64,000 bases of DNA, taken from positions 1-64,000 of the forward strand of contig CAZJYI010000040.1 of the NCBI GenBank assembly GCA_964550025.1, written 5' to 3'. Source of the DNA: CAZJYI01 sp964550025 (GTDB lineage Bacteria > Verrucomicrobiota > Kiritimatiellia > UBA8416 > CAYOBW01). Both the position numbers and the translations under genes were made by a program. The notes under the pieces are model-generated. The model was not told where the DNA came from. It saw only the letters and a list, made by a program, of their open reading frames with translations, and made no database searches. This document shows, one piece after another, positions 26,613-37,206 of this stretch. The first letter of the stretch is position 1. Every line of letters starts with the position of its first letter.

Positions 26613-29600
26613 CTACGGCAATTCCACTTCCAACCGATAGAACGGCCCCCTCGGCGGCTGGTTCGAGTCGCTCAGCGAATCTGTCCCACCGGCGCCCGTC
26701 TTCCCTGTGATCTGTGACCAGTCACCGGTGATCAGTGTGGAGCGGCCCTGGAGGGAGTAGAGACGGTTCGAGGAGGACTCGAATGTGATCACGGGCGGCG
26801 AGGCGACCGTGATGCCCCCAATGCTGAAGTAGTCGTTGCTGTCCGTGGGATCGGTGTCGGCGATGTACTCCTGGCGGTTGTTGTGCGGGTCGCCGTCCGG
26901 GTTGTCGGTCTCGGCCGCGTCGAAGTTGTTGCTCCACCCGTGCGCGGCAAGCCACCAGTGCGGTGTGCCGCGCGCGGCCCTGTCGGCCGCGAACGTCGCG
27001 TGGATCGTGCCGTCGACGGTGACATTGCTCCAGGTGTAGCCGGTCACCGCACCGACGGACGTGCCGTTCGTCGTGACGTCGGCGACGTGATAGTAGGCGT
27101 CGGGTGACATACTGAAGTTCGTCGTGCCGCCGTAGGGAACGCTGACGGCGCCCTCGGGATCAATCGCCCCGTGCGCGCCGGCGCTGGCCGTGATCGTGCA
27201 CGGCGGCAACAGGCCGAGCGTGCAGTACAGGCCGTTGCTCAACGCCTGTCCGGTCACGGTGAACGTGCCGGCGGCGTAGGAACCGGCGATGGCGACGGCA
27301 TCGGCGAACGCGCCGTCACCGTCGCGGAGCAGTCGCAGCCCCGAGCCGTTGCCGGCAATGCGCAGTCCCGCCGTGTCGATGACGATGTCGTCGTCCACGG
27401 TCCCCGCGACCTCGAGCTGCCACACGCGGGTCAGGCGGCTCCCGATGCCGCTCGGGCAATCCGCGCCCTGCCAGTCGTCCGTTCCGTCGTCGTGCCCGAC
27501 GAGTGCGTAATCCGCGCCGGCGATCACAGCGTTGGAGATGCTCAGGCGGCTCGAAGCGTGGCTGGACGGCAATACTGTCCACACGCCGCGAATGTTCGAC
27601 CTGCCGGCGATGGCATCCGCGAAGGGAACGGTACTGCCGGTCCAGGTCGGACCATCGATGAGTGTGCCGTCAAGCCGACTGTCGGTGAGATCGAAGAGCG
27701 TGTCACCGCCCTTGTAGTCGCACCGGTAGTAGGCAACCAGTCCGGACTCGTCGCCGCGCAGGGCCATGTGCATGCCGTCGCGAATCTCCTCTTCCGTACG
27801 CGCCGTGTTCCAGATCCGCACCTCGTCCATGCGGCCGTCGAGAAAGCGTCCATCGGCCAGGTAGTCGCAGCCCAACAGGAGGGGATCGGTGTTCGCCTGA
27901 ACCGGCACGACACTGCCGGAGATGGGAACCGCTTCGCCATTGACATACAGGCTGCGCGATCCCCGGTCATTCACGGCGGCAGCGTGGTACCACACGCCCG
28001 TCTGCAGCCCGAGGCCGCTGGTCCAGAGCTGGTCGAAGTCGAGTTCCCCCGGGTCTCGGACGCGCAGAAGATAGCCGTTGGCCGAGGGGGTGTGGTATTT
28101 GTCGATCAACCCCTGGAGAACGCGGTCAAACCCGTCGACCTGGAACCAGCACTCCAGCGTATACTCAGTCACCAGGTCCAGCGCGTCGCTGTCTTCAACG
28201 CGCACGTGGTCATTCGTCCCATCGAAGTCGAGAGCGTTGCCGGCTGCCGCCATGGGCGACGGGAAGAACGCGAACGAACACACGGGCTGGTCGGCGGGCA
28301 GATTCTGCAGCCCGGGCGTCGTCACGCTGTCCGACAGGTCGCGCGTCTGGATCGTCCACACGCCATTGCTGCCCTCGTAGGTGACGATGTTGTCCACGTT
28401 ATGGCTTTCGTATCCCTCGGGAGAGACAATCAGCACGCCCGTATCCGGCAAGTGTCTCGGGATGCGCAGTTCGAAGGTCCCCGTGCCGGTGTGGACCACC
28501 TCGAACCCGCTGCCCAGAATCACGTCGCCCTCGGCATCGAACTTGCCGACAACCACGTCGTTCATGCCGGTCGGAACGAAGGCAAAGGCGACGGGGTCCC
28601 TTTCATGTGTCCAGCCGTTGTACCCGTTGTCGTGACAACAGACGGTCCAGGACCCGTTGGCATTGGCCTTGCTCAGCGCGAAGTTGTCTTCATTCCTGCC
28701 GCCACAGACCAGCAGCACGCCGTCACGCCGCGAATGCACGCCGGGAATCGCAAGGGTGTAGGTGCCGTTGCTGTTGTCCACGAACTCGTAGCCCAGCTCC
28801 AGCCCGGCAGTGGCATTGAGACCGGTGACGGGACCGTTGTTCACGGCGTTGGTCGCATGGCCGCAGATCCACCCTTCACCGAACGGGAAGTAGGCGGCCG
28901 CTACGTTCTGGTTGTACTCTCCACCGTTCGGGGAGACCTCCACGCCGGCGAAGTAACCGTTGTTGCCGCTCGGGAACATGGTGCTGGTTGCGTAGCGAGT
29001 CCCGTTCAGCGGCGCCGCCTCGCCGTTGTCACGCCCGTTCTCCCGGATGCAGGTGATCAGGATACCCCGACCGGGATCGTCTGACGGATCATCGCCGATC
29101 TTGACGCCGTAGTCGCCGCGACTGGAGTCCATGAGATTCAGGCGGACGTCGCGGCAGACTTCCGACGCCGTGAGGGTAACGGAGGCGCTCGTGTCGTTCG
29201 TGTCGTTCTGAATGACCGTGATATTGAGGGCGTGCGGGCTCCCCACCGGCACGGGCGGGGCGCTCGCAGTCCCTTCGTAGGCACCCATATCGACGGTGCC
29301 GAGATGGACCCGCGACTGCCCGGCCAGGTCCGTCGCTGTTGTCATCCACGACAGGTTCGTGCCCGAGTTCGCGGCAGGTGACGCAGTCCGCAGACGGTAG
29401 TCGGGCGTGTCCCCTTCTCCGTCCACAAAGAGCGGATCGCGGTCGATGTTGCCCGTCCCGGCAGGCAGGGGGGTAAGGCAGCAGTACTCGATACGCGGGT
29501 CGCCGTCACCGAGTTCCAGGTTCTCCCCCTGTTGAGCCGTCGATGTGTTGCCGTAGATGATGCAGTTGCGGTTCGTGCCGTCGTTCAGGTAGACGCCGCC

Positions 29601-32600
29601 GCCGAAACCGCCCGTGTTGTCGGCAACGGTGCAGTTTTCCAACAGGGATGGCGTGGCTCCGGAACGAACGTACACGCCGCCGCCCCCGTCCGCCGCCGCG
29701 TTGCCGACGATCAGGCAGTTGCGGGCCACGCCGCCGCTATAGAAGTAGAGCCCGCCGCCATCCTCGTTTCCAGCGCCGATGGCCCGGTTGTCGCGAACGA
29801 TGCAGCGGTCGAGCAGTGCCCCGCGGTGCAGGCTGGCACCGCCGCCGCCTACGAACGCGGAGTTGCCCTCGATAGTGCAGTCCACCACCGTGCCGCCGTA
29901 CTGGAAATCGACGCCGCCGCCGGTGATGTTGGCCGAGCAGCCGCTGATGATGCAGTTCGAGACCGTGCCGCCGCCGTCCAGGAACACGCCGCCGCCACGC
30001 TGGTAGGCGCCCCACCCACCCTCGATCTGGGTATGGCCGTTGGTGATCGTGAAGCCCGCGAGCAGTCCGTCCGACATGAAGACACAGCGTGCGGCCGCGT
30101 ATCCGTTCGTGCCGTTGTCCGAGGCACCCACGATGAACGCATGTTCGGGACCGTTGACGCTGGCAACCACGATGTCCTTTTCGATGACAACCCGGTTGGT
30201 GAAGTCCTGGCCGTGCCGCACCATGCCGCCCGCATCATAGACCCCGTCGGCGACGTAGACCGTGTCGCCCCACGCGGCGGCATCCACGGCGGCCTGGAGC
30301 GTCCGCTTGGCCGTCCCCCAGCTCGTGCCGTCCCCGCTGTCGTCGGGCCTGGAGGCATCGGCGTAGTAGGGCCCATGCTCCAGCATCCCGAGGGTGTAGT
30401 GGTTGCTCACCATGAACGACTGGTTGCTTACCGTGAACACGTCGTCGTGGTAGACGCCCTCGATCGGCGAGGCATCGGCAAAAACGCCGTCCCCGTCACG
30501 CAGCAGGCGCAGCTTGTCGGGGTGCGTGATCATTGCCGACAGGTCGCTGCAGTCGAAACGCAGCACGCCGTTCGTCACCCCATCGTCTTCGGTGGCCCAG
30601 GTACGATCGAGGCGCCACATGCATGCCTCGGGCATGTCCGAACGCCTGATCGCCACCGCGCCGCCATTGTGCCCCACGACCGCGGAATCCGAGCTTCCGA
30701 TCGCCCCGTCACGGATGGTCAGGATCGAAGAGGAGAGCGAGTTGGTGCGCTCGCTCCAGATCGCGCGCAGGTTGTCGCGGTCGGCGATCACGGCCGCGCA
30801 CGGCCGGGTGGCGACGCGCCAGACCAGTGACCCGCCTCGCTCATAGATGTTCGCGTAGCTGCTGCCGACGGGCGTCAGATCGTCGAGTCGATCGCCGGAT
30901 GTGTGGTTGAAGTTGTAGTAAGCTGAAAGCCCGGCCTCGTCGCCCGTGAGCTCACGATGCATGTTGTCGCGGATATCCCCTCCGGTACGCGCCACATGCC
31001 ACACACGCACCTCGTCAATGCGTCCGTCCACGTAGTGGGAGAAGGAACCCGGTCCCACCGCGATGTAGATGTAATCAAGGCCTGAGCGGATAGCCAGGTC
31101 GGCCACGTCGGTGCGCCCCACTTCTTCCCCGTTGATGTAGCCGACCAGCGCGTCCCCTCGCTTGTAGGTCATCGCCAGGTGCGTCCAGCGGTAGGCCCGA
31201 ACAAGCCCGTTGGTGAACGAGTACCGCGTGCCGTCGGAGTCCCAGGCCTCCGGGTACAACCTGCCGTCCTTGACGCCGAGAATGACCGCGTTCGGGCTCC
31301 TTCGGCAGACCACCTTGCAGTCGCGCGCGGCGTCGTCCAGGCGGACCCAGGCCTCGAAAGTCACTTCATCCCGCAGCGCGGGACGGACCTCCCCATATGA
31401 CCCCGCCTTCTGGTTGTGCGTAGTGACACCGCTGAAATCGAGACAGTATCCCGGAGGCGTCATGCCCGTCGTGAGACTGCGGCGCTGGCCGTAGCCTGTT
31501 CCCCGGCTGTTCGACGCGTAGGCCCGCACGTAGTACGTGGTGTAGGGGGCCAGACCGGTCAAGGCCGCCGCGAAGGAGCCGGGGCCGGAGCCCGCTTCCG
31601 CAATCCCGTCATAGGCCGCCAGGCTGGGATTGCCTGCGGTGTCCCACACGATGCCGCGTGTCGTGACTGCCGAAGCGCCCACGTCGGTGACGTCGCCTCC
31701 GCACATGGCGGCCAAGTGGGTCTTGTTGCTGATCGACGCCGTCGTGACCACGGGAAGGTCCACACGGCCGAACGTGAAATAGCTGCCCGGTTCGATTTCC
31801 ACTCCCAACGACGAGAACGTATCCCCCTCCGTCAAGCCGCTGACCGTCGTCGCGTCCGCGAACACGCCGTCGTCGTCGACAAGCAGGGCAAAGGGGCCGT
31901 TGAAACCGGCCGTGTCGAAGGTGAAATTCGCCACGGGAGCCGCGTTGGCGTCCGCACGCCAGACGCGATTGTTGCGCCAGTCGACGATCCCCGGCGTGTC
32001 CACGACGTTGGTTGACTCCGCCTGGTTGTCGTGACCGAAGACGGCGTTCTGGGACGTCGACAGACCGACACCTTTCAGCGTCAGCCGACCACTGGCATCG
32101 GACGGCGTCCGCCCGGACCAGACCGCGCTCAGGTCGCTCGAGTCGACCGCAATGCGGGCGCAGGGAAACGTGCTCTCCACCCAGTTCGGCCCGTTGACCA
32201 GGGCGCCGTCGTGACCGTTGCCGGTCAGGTCGGGCAGGACGCTGCCCTGCTTCTCACCCATGTTGTAGTAAGCAACCAAGCCTTCTTCGGAACCGCTGAG
32301 CTCGCGATGGATCAGGTCATAGATCTGTTCCCCTGAGAGACTCACGTTCCAGATCGACACCTCGTCGATCTTGCCCGTGAAATACTGGCCATCCGCGCTC
32401 GTTCCACCCCCTGCCTCGGCCCCGATGACCAGACTGTTGTCGGGATCGTACTGGACCGGGTAGTTGCCAAAGTCATGTCGCGCGTTCCTGTATTTGCCGT
32501 CGATGTACAGGTACGCGTACTCGCCGTTGTACTTCAGGGCGAAGTGGTGCCAGCCGGGGGCCAGGTCTTCGCATCGCACGGCAGGTTGGAGGTACTTATC

Positions 32601-35600
32601 GTTGACGCGAACATAGCCGCGCAGCCACTTGTACTCCTGGTCCCCGTCCAGCACCAGCGAGTAGCCGCCGGTTTGCGTGCATCCCACGATGGTCTCGGCG
32701 CGATGCGGGCTCCAGCTCGACCGATAAGCCCACACGCAGACCGTGAACCGGTTGGTGGGCTTGAGGTCTTCGTGGTGCGGCACGGCGACATAGTCGTTGT
32801 TGCCGTCGAACGTCAGGCAGTTGCCGGGCGGCGCCATGTACGTACGGACACTCCGCTCCTGGCCGTAGCCCGTGCCTTGGCTGTTGGAGGCAAACGCGCG
32901 CACGTAGTAAACCGCCTCGTCCACAAGCACCTCCATCCCACTGGAGAACGCGCCGGTTCCGGCCCCCACCGTGACCGACCCCTCGCAGGTCTCCAGGGTC
33001 GGGTTCTCGGCCCGGCTCCATACCAGCCCGCGAGACGTTACCGCCGACCCGCCCGCCGCGGTCACCTCGCCGCCGCTCCATGCGGAGTAATAGGTGACGT
33101 TGCTGATCGGCGCCGTCGTCACCTGCGGGGCGGCCACGCCCGCGAGTGTATAAGCGCAGCCCTGGCCCACCGGCACGCCGGGCGCCGTGAAACTATCCCC
33201 GTCGGAGATACCGCTGACCACGGACGCGTCCGCGAAGACATCGTTCGTAGTGACCAGCAGCGCAAACGGTCCCGTGAACCCGGTTGTATCGAACCGGATG
33301 TCGGCGATCGGTTCCCCGCGCGTCTCTGCCGTCCAGGCGCGGTTCAGGCGCCAGTCCGCCGAAACGGGCTTGTCCGTCGTGTTCATCGTCTCCGCCGCGT
33401 CGTCGTGCCCGAAGACCGCGTAGTCGTCCCCACCCACGTCACCGTCTCCCATGACGAGCCGGCCGCTGCCGAGCGAGTCGATCGTTGCCGGCCAGAACCC
33501 GCGAATGTCCGTCCGGTCGGCAATGTCGACGGCGCAGGGCATCGTCCCTTCAATCCACAGGGGACCGTTCTTCAGCGTACCGCCGTGACCGTGCGCCGAG
33601 GCATCCGGCAGGGCCGTGCCGACACCGGAGTCGCAGGGGTAGTACGCCACCAGCCCCGATTCGTCGCCCTCCAGCACCTTGTGCATGCAGTCGCGGACTT
33701 CCGCTTCGCTGCGTGCCGTGTTCCAGATGCGCACCTCGTCCATGCTCCCATCGAAGTACCGCGCACTGTAGTCGCTGGCGAGCCGAAGCGGATTCGTGTT
33801 GGCCTCGACGACGTGACCCGAACCGCTGAGCGGAACACTCCTCCCGTTCACGTACAGCGTGCGCGTTCCGCTCGAATTGACGGCCGCCGCGTGATACCAG
33901 ACCCCGGCTGTAAGCCCGAGACCGCTCGTCTTCCTGCCGTCGAAGTCGAGCTCGGTCCCGTCGAGGCGCAACAGGTATCCATTGGCGCCGCTCGTCTGGT
34001 ACTTGTCGATCAGCCCCCGCAACCCCCCGAAACTGTCGGCCTGAAACCAGCACTCCAACGTGTAGATCGTCGTCAGGTCCAGGTCGTCGTGGTCGCCGAT
34101 CTCGACGTAGTCGTTGTTGCCGTCGAAATCCAGGGCCTTGCCCGGCGGCACCGTGATGGTGCGGAACTGGCGTGTAGCCCCGTAGGCCGTGCCCCCGACA
34201 TTGCTTGCATAGGCGCGCAGGTAGTACGGCTGCCCCGGAATCAGCCCGGTCAGCGTCCGGCTGAACGCCCCAAGACCGCTTCCGGCGGCCATGTGGTCGT
34301 CGTCGGTTGTCGGGTCCGCCATCGTGCTCCAGCACACGCCCCGCGCAGTCACCGCTCCGCCCCCCTGGCTCGTCACCTCGCCACCGCTTTGGGCGGTCGT
34401 CTCGGCAATGTCGGTGACCGGCGCCGTGGTGACGCCCGGCAGCTCCACGCTCGCCAGTGTGTAATAGTAGCCGTCCTGCAGGACGATATCTGTGAAGGTC
34501 ACCGAGTCGCCCGAGCGACTGCCGAGAGTCAGCGAGGCATCGGCGAACGTACCGTCGGCATCGCTCAGCAACACGAAATTCTCGGCCCAACCCGACACGT
34601 CGAAACTGAGATCCACCGTCGACGCCGCGCTCTGATCGACACGCCACACGCGGTTAAGCCGCCACTCCGCGGCGGCGGGCTTGTCGGACGTGTTCTGCGT
34701 CTCGGCCGCTGCGTTGTGGGCGAAGGCGACGAAGTCGAGCCCCGCGATGTCGCCGTCCTCTATTGCCATGCGCCCGGATGCCGAGGGGGTCTTCATGCCG
34801 ATCCAGGCCGCGCGCAGGTTTGCCAGTCCTGCCATGTCCCCGCTGAACGGGGTCGTGCTGTCGCGCAGGACCGCCGAGTGCAGCGTTCCGTCGTTGTCAT
34901 TCGCGGTCTCGTCGTAGACCGTGCTCCCCCTGGCCAGGTCAAACCGGTAGTAGGCGCCCAGACCCGCCGTGGAGGCGGCCACCACACGGTGCATGTAGTC
35001 CCGGACCTGGTGCTGCGTGCGTGCCGTCTGCCAGATGCGCAATTCGTCGATCCGCCCGTTGAAGTAGCTTCCATCCGGTGTCGATCCGCCGCCGGCCTCG
35101 CCGCCCAGGATCAGACTGTTGTCGGGGTCATAGTCAATCGGATAGGTCGCACCCGCGTCCCGCGAATCGCGCAGCTCGCCGTCCACGTACAGCCGCACGT
35201 AGCGTCCGTCGCAGGTGAGGGCAAAGTGGTGCCAGCCCGACGCCATCCCCGAGACGCTATAGGCGGGGGAGTAGTACTGGCCGTTGAGCCGAACAGAACC
35301 GACAATCCGGTCCGTGCCGCCCTGATCGATCCTCAACGAATACCCGCCATTCTGCGTGCAAGAGAGGATGACGTTGTCGGTGTACTTGTCTGTCCAATCT
35401 TCTTCGTATGCCCACGCTTCCACCGTCAAAGCGCCGGTCGGCTTGATGCTGGCGCTGTGTGCGATGCTAGCCCAGTCGTTGTGGTATCGATCCACGCCCA
35501 GGCAGCTTCCCCGTTCGTTGAACGACGGATCATGCACCTCGATCAGGTCGCTTCCGCTGCTCCAGCCGGTGGCCGTTGCGGTCACCGTTGCGAGGGCCGG

Positions 35601-37112
35601 CAGGTCTTCGACGCCGTCGTTCACGATCGTGACGTTAAAGGTGGCCGATGTCTGGCCCACCGGGATCGTCACCGATGTCGGCACCCTCACCTCTGTTTCG
35701 TCGGAGGACGCCAGGCTCACGATGACGGCGGACTCCATGGCGTAGGGAATGCCGACACGGCCGGCGTCCGCCAGAACGCCGTCGCCTTCGCGGGCCTCCC
35801 TGGGAACGGACACATCGAACGTGAACATCTTGGGCGATGGGCGCAGCGTCGCGTCACCGAGAATGACCATGCCGGCATGCCAGCCGAAATGCTCGTCATC
35901 GCCCCACTCTTCCTGGTCCTTGTTGAACCAGAAAACGAAGGCGTCGCCGAAGGTCATACCGCGTGACAGCGCATCGTAGTAGTACTCGCAGAAGATCATG
36001 CTGCCGGCCTTGGTACTGCCCACGGCAAGAAGGCCGGAGTCATCGTTGAACGTGACCGTGCTGCCGAGGTTGTCCTCGTGAAGGAAGGTCGATGACGAGC
36101 AGATGAAAAGGTTGTAGAACAGCGCGGGCGGATCAATGTCGCGGTAGTCGCTCGTGCGCACCCAGGGGGTTCCCTCGGACGTCTTGAACTGGTGTCCGTT
36201 GGGGCTGCCGTGAGAAAGCACGTGGATCTGGTCCCAGCGTTGCGGGAGCTGGTTGTTCAAGTAGTCGGGTACGCTGGTAGTCTCCTTGTCATTCACACGC
36301 GTGCAGTTCTCGCTGCCGTAGACCCAGGCGTGGGCCTCGTGCGAATCATCCCACCACCAGTCGTCGTCCGCGTAAAGCAGCGATGTACGATCCGATGTGA
36401 GGCGGAGCTGACGGAAGTCGTGGTTCTTGTCGAAGTAGTTGTTCAGAATGAGGATCTCGCCGCCGAGAGCGGGAAGGTTGTCCGCTCTCCAGCGGCACAT
36501 CCAGATATCGAGGTTGCTATGATCCCAGGTGTCGTACTTGCCGTTCGTGCCCGGGTCGTCGCCGTCGTAGTCGTCCGACCACGTGCCGTCCATATCCATG
36601 AAGAAGATGTCGCACGGCCAGCTACTGCCGCTTCCCGGAGCGTACTCGAAGATCACGTGGGGCAAGTCGCCGATGAACACGGCGCCGTTAAGGGAATCGG
36701 GTTCGCCGTAGAGCCCCTGCAGGTAGGCCTTCAGAGCTTCCGCCGTACCGGAACTGAAGCGATTCACCAGCACGGTGTAACCGTCCGCCACGAGATCCTG
36801 CCGGTACCGCGTCAGCTTCACGGAAATGGCATTGTAGATTCCGTTCTCCACGACGATGGCCACGCGTCCCCTGTCCCCGGCCGCCAGCGCGGCGGCACGC
36901 GGACCACCCTGAGGAGCGACCGCCTCCATGCGCAACGGCCCCTTCGCTTTCGGCGCCTCATACACCGGCGGCGGCAACCCATCGGGATCCCGCCATTCCG
37001 TCATCATGGGCAGCTCGTCGACCCCGTCCCCCATGTTCTGCGCCCGAACGCAGTCCTGCCACCCCACACACAGCACACCCGCACACACCAACCACAGCAC
37101 TACACGTTTCAT
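26613..37112 (-). CDS. Giant secreted gingipain-like (C25) peptidase with LamG, beta-helix and C-terminal modules (3,499 aa)
   Basis: Start at the ATG at 37112 after GGGGGGGTGCG; signal peptide MKRVVLWLVCAGVLCVGW. Residues about 90-440 look like a C25 cysteine peptidase: AVFIGDLPHVIF, CRWRADNLPALGGEILILNN, then catalytic-type His301 in HVLSHGSPNGH and Cys338 in NLFICSSSTFL (spacing 37; gingipain R has about 33). A Calx-beta-like domain (about 450-560) follows, then four LamG units (starting near DRYHNDWASIAHS, DFDGNNDYVEIGD, FDGNNDYVAVPHH and DFSGVTTHNQKAG). The LamG units are separated by a repeat containing WRLNRVWRVD..DADGTFADA and by Fn3-like domains (TARGVCWSTMADP). Next are one beta-helix module (cassette X), an unrecognised ~330-residue domain, a fifth LamG, a TSP3-like loop region and a C-terminal domain ending GPFYRLEVELP. 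Likely an extracellular or surface protease; exporting system not proven. Confidence 0.88.
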   Translation of the reverse strand: MKRVVLWLVCAGVLCVGWQDCVRAQNMGDGVDELPMMTEWRDPDGLPPPVYEAPKAKGPLRMEAVAPQGGPRAAALAAGDRGRVAIVVENGIYNAISVKLTRYRQDLVADGYTVLVNRFSSGTAEALKAYLQGLYGEPDSLNGAVFIGDLPHVIFEYAPGSGSSWPCDIFFMDMDGTWSDDYDGDDPGTNGKYDTWDHSNLDIWMCRWRADNLPALGGEILILNNYFDKNHDFRQLRLTSDRTSLLYADDDWWWDDSHEAHAWVYGSENCTRVNDKETTSVPDYLNNQLPQRWDQIHVLSHGSPNGHQFKTSEGTPWVRTSDYRDIDPPALFYNLFICSSSTFLHEDNLGSTVTFNDDSGLLAVGSTKAGSMIFCEYYYDALSRGMTFGDAFVFWFNKDQEEWGDDEHFGWHAGMVILGDATLRPSPKMFTFDVSVPREAREGDGVLADAGRVGIPYAMESAVIVSLASSDETEVRVPTSVTIPVGQTSATFNVTIVNDGVEDLPALATVTATATGWSSGSDLIEVHDPSFNERGSCLGVDRYHNDWASIAHSASIKPTGALTVEAWAYEEDWTDKYTDNVILSCTQNGGYSLRIDQGGTDRIVGSVRLNGQYYSPAYSVSGMASGWHHFALTCDGRYVRLYVDGELRDSRDAGATYPIDYDPDNSLILGGEAGGGSTPDGSYFNGRIDELRIWQTARTQHQVRDYMHRVVAASTAGLGAYYRFDLARGSTVYDETANDNDGTLHSAVLRDSTTPFSGDMAGLANLRAAWIGMKTPSASGRMAIEDGDIAGLDFVAFAHNAAAETQNTSDKPAAAEWRLNRVWRVDQSAASTVDLSFDVSGWAENFVLLSDADGTFADASLTLGSRSGDSVTFTDIVLQDGYYYTLASVELPGVTTAPVTDIAETTAQSGGEVTSQGGGAVTARGVCWSTMADPTTDDDHMAAGSGLGAFSRTLTGLIPGQPYYLRAYASNVGGTAYGATRQFRTITVPPGKALDFDGNNDYVEIGDHDDLDLTTIYTLECWFQADSFGGLRGLIDKYQTSGANGYLLRLDGTELDFDGRKTSGLGLTAGVWYHAAAVNSSGTRTLYVNGRSVPLSGSGHVVEANTNPLRLASDYSARYFDGSMDEVRIWNTARSEAEVRDCMHKVLEGDESGLVAYYPCDSGVGTALPDASAHGHGGTLKNGPLWIEGTMPCAVDIADRTDIRGFWPATIDSLGSGRLVMGDGDVGGDDYAVFGHDDAAETMNTTDKPVSADWRLNRAWTAETRGEPIADIRFDTTGFTGPFALLVTTNDVFADASVVSGISDGDSFTAPGVPVGQGCAYTLAGVAAPQVTTAPISNVTYYSAWSGGEVTAAGGSAVTSRGLVWSRAENPTLETCEGSVTVGAGTGAFSSGMEVLVDEAVYYVRAFASNSQGTGYGQERSVRTYMAPPGNCLTFDGNNDYVAVPHHEDLKPTNRFTVCVWAYRSSWSPHRAETIVGCTQTGGYSLVLDGDQEYKWLRGYVRVNDKYLQPAVRCEDLAPGWHHFALKYNGEYAYLYIDGKYRNARHDFGNYPVQYDPDNSLVIGAEAGGGTSADGQYFTGKIDEVSIWNVSLSGEQIYDLIHRELSGSEEGLVAYYNMGEKQGSVLPDLTGNGHDGALVNGPNWVESTFPCARIAVDSSDLSAVWSGRTPSDASGRLTLKGVGLSTSQNAVFGHDNQAESTNVVDTPGIVDWRNNRVWRADANAAPVANFTFDTAGFNGPFALLVDDDGVFADATTVSGLTEGDTFSSLGVEIEPGSYFTFGRVDLPVVTTASISNKTHLAAMCGGDVTDVGASAVTTRGIVWDTAGNPSLAAYDGIAEAGSGPGSFAAALTGLAPYTTYYVRAYASNSRGTGYGQRRSLTTGMTPPGYCLDFSGVTTHNQKAGSYGEVRPALRDEVTFEAWVRLDDAARDCKVVCRRSPNAVILGVKDGRLYPEAWDSDGTRYSFTNGLVRAYRWTHLAMTYKRGDALVGYINGEEVGRTDVADLAIRSGLDYIYIAVGPGSFSHYVDGRIDEVRVWHVARTGGDIRDNMHRELTGDEAGLSAYYNFNHTSGDRLDDLTPVGSSYANIYERGGSLVWRVATRPCAAVIADRDNLRAIWSERTNSLSSSILTIRDGAIGSSDSAVVGHNGGAVAIRRSDMPEACMWRLDRTWATEDDGVTNGVLRFDCSDLSAMITHPDKLRLLRDGDGVFADASPIEGVYHDDVFTVSNQSFMVSNHYTLGMLEHGPYYADASRPDDSGDGTSWGTAKRTLQAAVDAAAWGDTVYVADGVYDAGGMVRHGQDFTNRVVIEKDIVVASVNGPEHAFIVGASDNGTNGYAAARCVFMSDGLLAGFTITNGHTQIEGGWGAYQRGGGVFLDGGGTVSNCIISGCSANITGGGVDFQYGGTVVDCTIEGNSAFVGGGGASLHRGALLDRCIVRDNRAIGAGNEDGGGLYFYSGGVARNCLIVGNAAADGGGGVYVRSGATPSLLENCTVADNTGGFGGGVYLNDGTNRNCIIYGNTSTAQQGENLELGDGDPRIEYCCLTPLPAGTGNIDRDPLFVDGEGDTPDYRLRTASPAANSGTNLSWMTTATDLAGQSRVHLGTVDMGAYEGTASAPPVPVGSPHALNITVIQNDTNDTSASVTLTASEVCRDVRLNLMDSSRGDYGVKIGDDPSDDPGRGILITCIRENGRDNGEAAPLNGTRYATSTMFPSGNNGYFAGVEVSPNGGEYNQNVAAAYFPFGEGWICGHATNAVNNGPVTGLNATAGLELGYEFVDNSNGTYTLAIPGVHSRRDGVLLVCGGRNEDNFALSKANANGSWTVCCHDNGYNGWTHERDPVAFAFVPTGMNDVVVGKFDAEGDVILGSGFEVVHTGTGTFELRIPRHLPDTGVLIVSPEGYESHNVDNIVTYEGSNGVWTIQTRDLSDSVTTPGLQNLPADQPVCSFAFFPSPMAAAGNALDFDGTNDHVRVEDSDALDLVTEYTLECWFQVDGFDRVLQGLIDKYHTPSANGYLLRVRDPGELDFDQLWTSGLGLQTGVWYHAAAVNDRGSRSLYVNGEAVPISGSVVPVQANTDPLLLGCDYLADGRFLDGRMDEVRIWNTARTEEEIRDGMHMALRGDESGLVAYYRCDYKGGDTLFDLTDSRLDGTLIDGPTWTGSTVPFADAIAGRSNIRGVWTVLPSSHASSRLSISNAVIAGADYALVGHDDGTDDWQGADCPSGIGSRLTRVWQLEVAGTVDDDIVIDTAGLRIAGNGSGLRLLRDGDGAFADAVAIAGSYAAGTFTVTGQALSNGLYCTLGLLPPCTITASAGAHGAIDPEGAVSVPYGGTTNFSMSPDAYYHVADVTTNGTSVGAVTGYTWSNVTVDGTIHATFAADRAARGTPHWWLAAHGWSNNFDAAETDNPDGDPHNNRQEYIADTDPTDSNDYFSIGGITVASPPVITFESSSNRLYSLQGRSTLITGDWSQITGKTGAGGTDSLSDSNQPPRGPFYRLEVELP
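28255..29235 (-). other. Unrecognised ~330-residue domain, copy in the C25-type giant
   Basis: Begins near ITVIQNDTNDTSASVTL and ends near VCSFAFFPSPMA. Highlights are NGRDNGEAAPLNGTRYATS, EYNQNVAAAYFPFGEGW, CGGRNEDNFALSKANANGSW and GVLIVSPEGYESHNVDN. A second copy lies at 52566-53548 in another giant gene, in each case immediately before a LamG domain. I do not recognise the family. Confidence 0.7.
29275..30245 (-). repeat. Beta-helix cassette X, copy 2
   Basis: The only beta-helix module of the C25-type giant. It carries the same signature peptides as copies at 17710-18670 and 37720-38665 (FTITNGHTQIEGGWGAYQRG, CSANITGGGVDF, LYFYSGGVARNCLI). Boundaries are approximate. Confidence 0.75.
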
Positions 37113-37206
37113 CGCACCCCCCCACAGTTTGACCATGCTATGAGCAAAGCACAACCGCACATGTCCGTCAACGGCGAATGGCGGATAGTCTTCCCGTCCC
37201 CCGTAC

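Noticed and set aside
32475..35966. Long plus-strand open frame (about 1,160 codons) antisense to the C25-type giant
   Set aside because: It is the complement of a strongly coding minus-strand frame in GC-rich DNA. Its translation is compositionally odd (Arg/Val/His-rich) with no domain, signal or ribosome-binding site.
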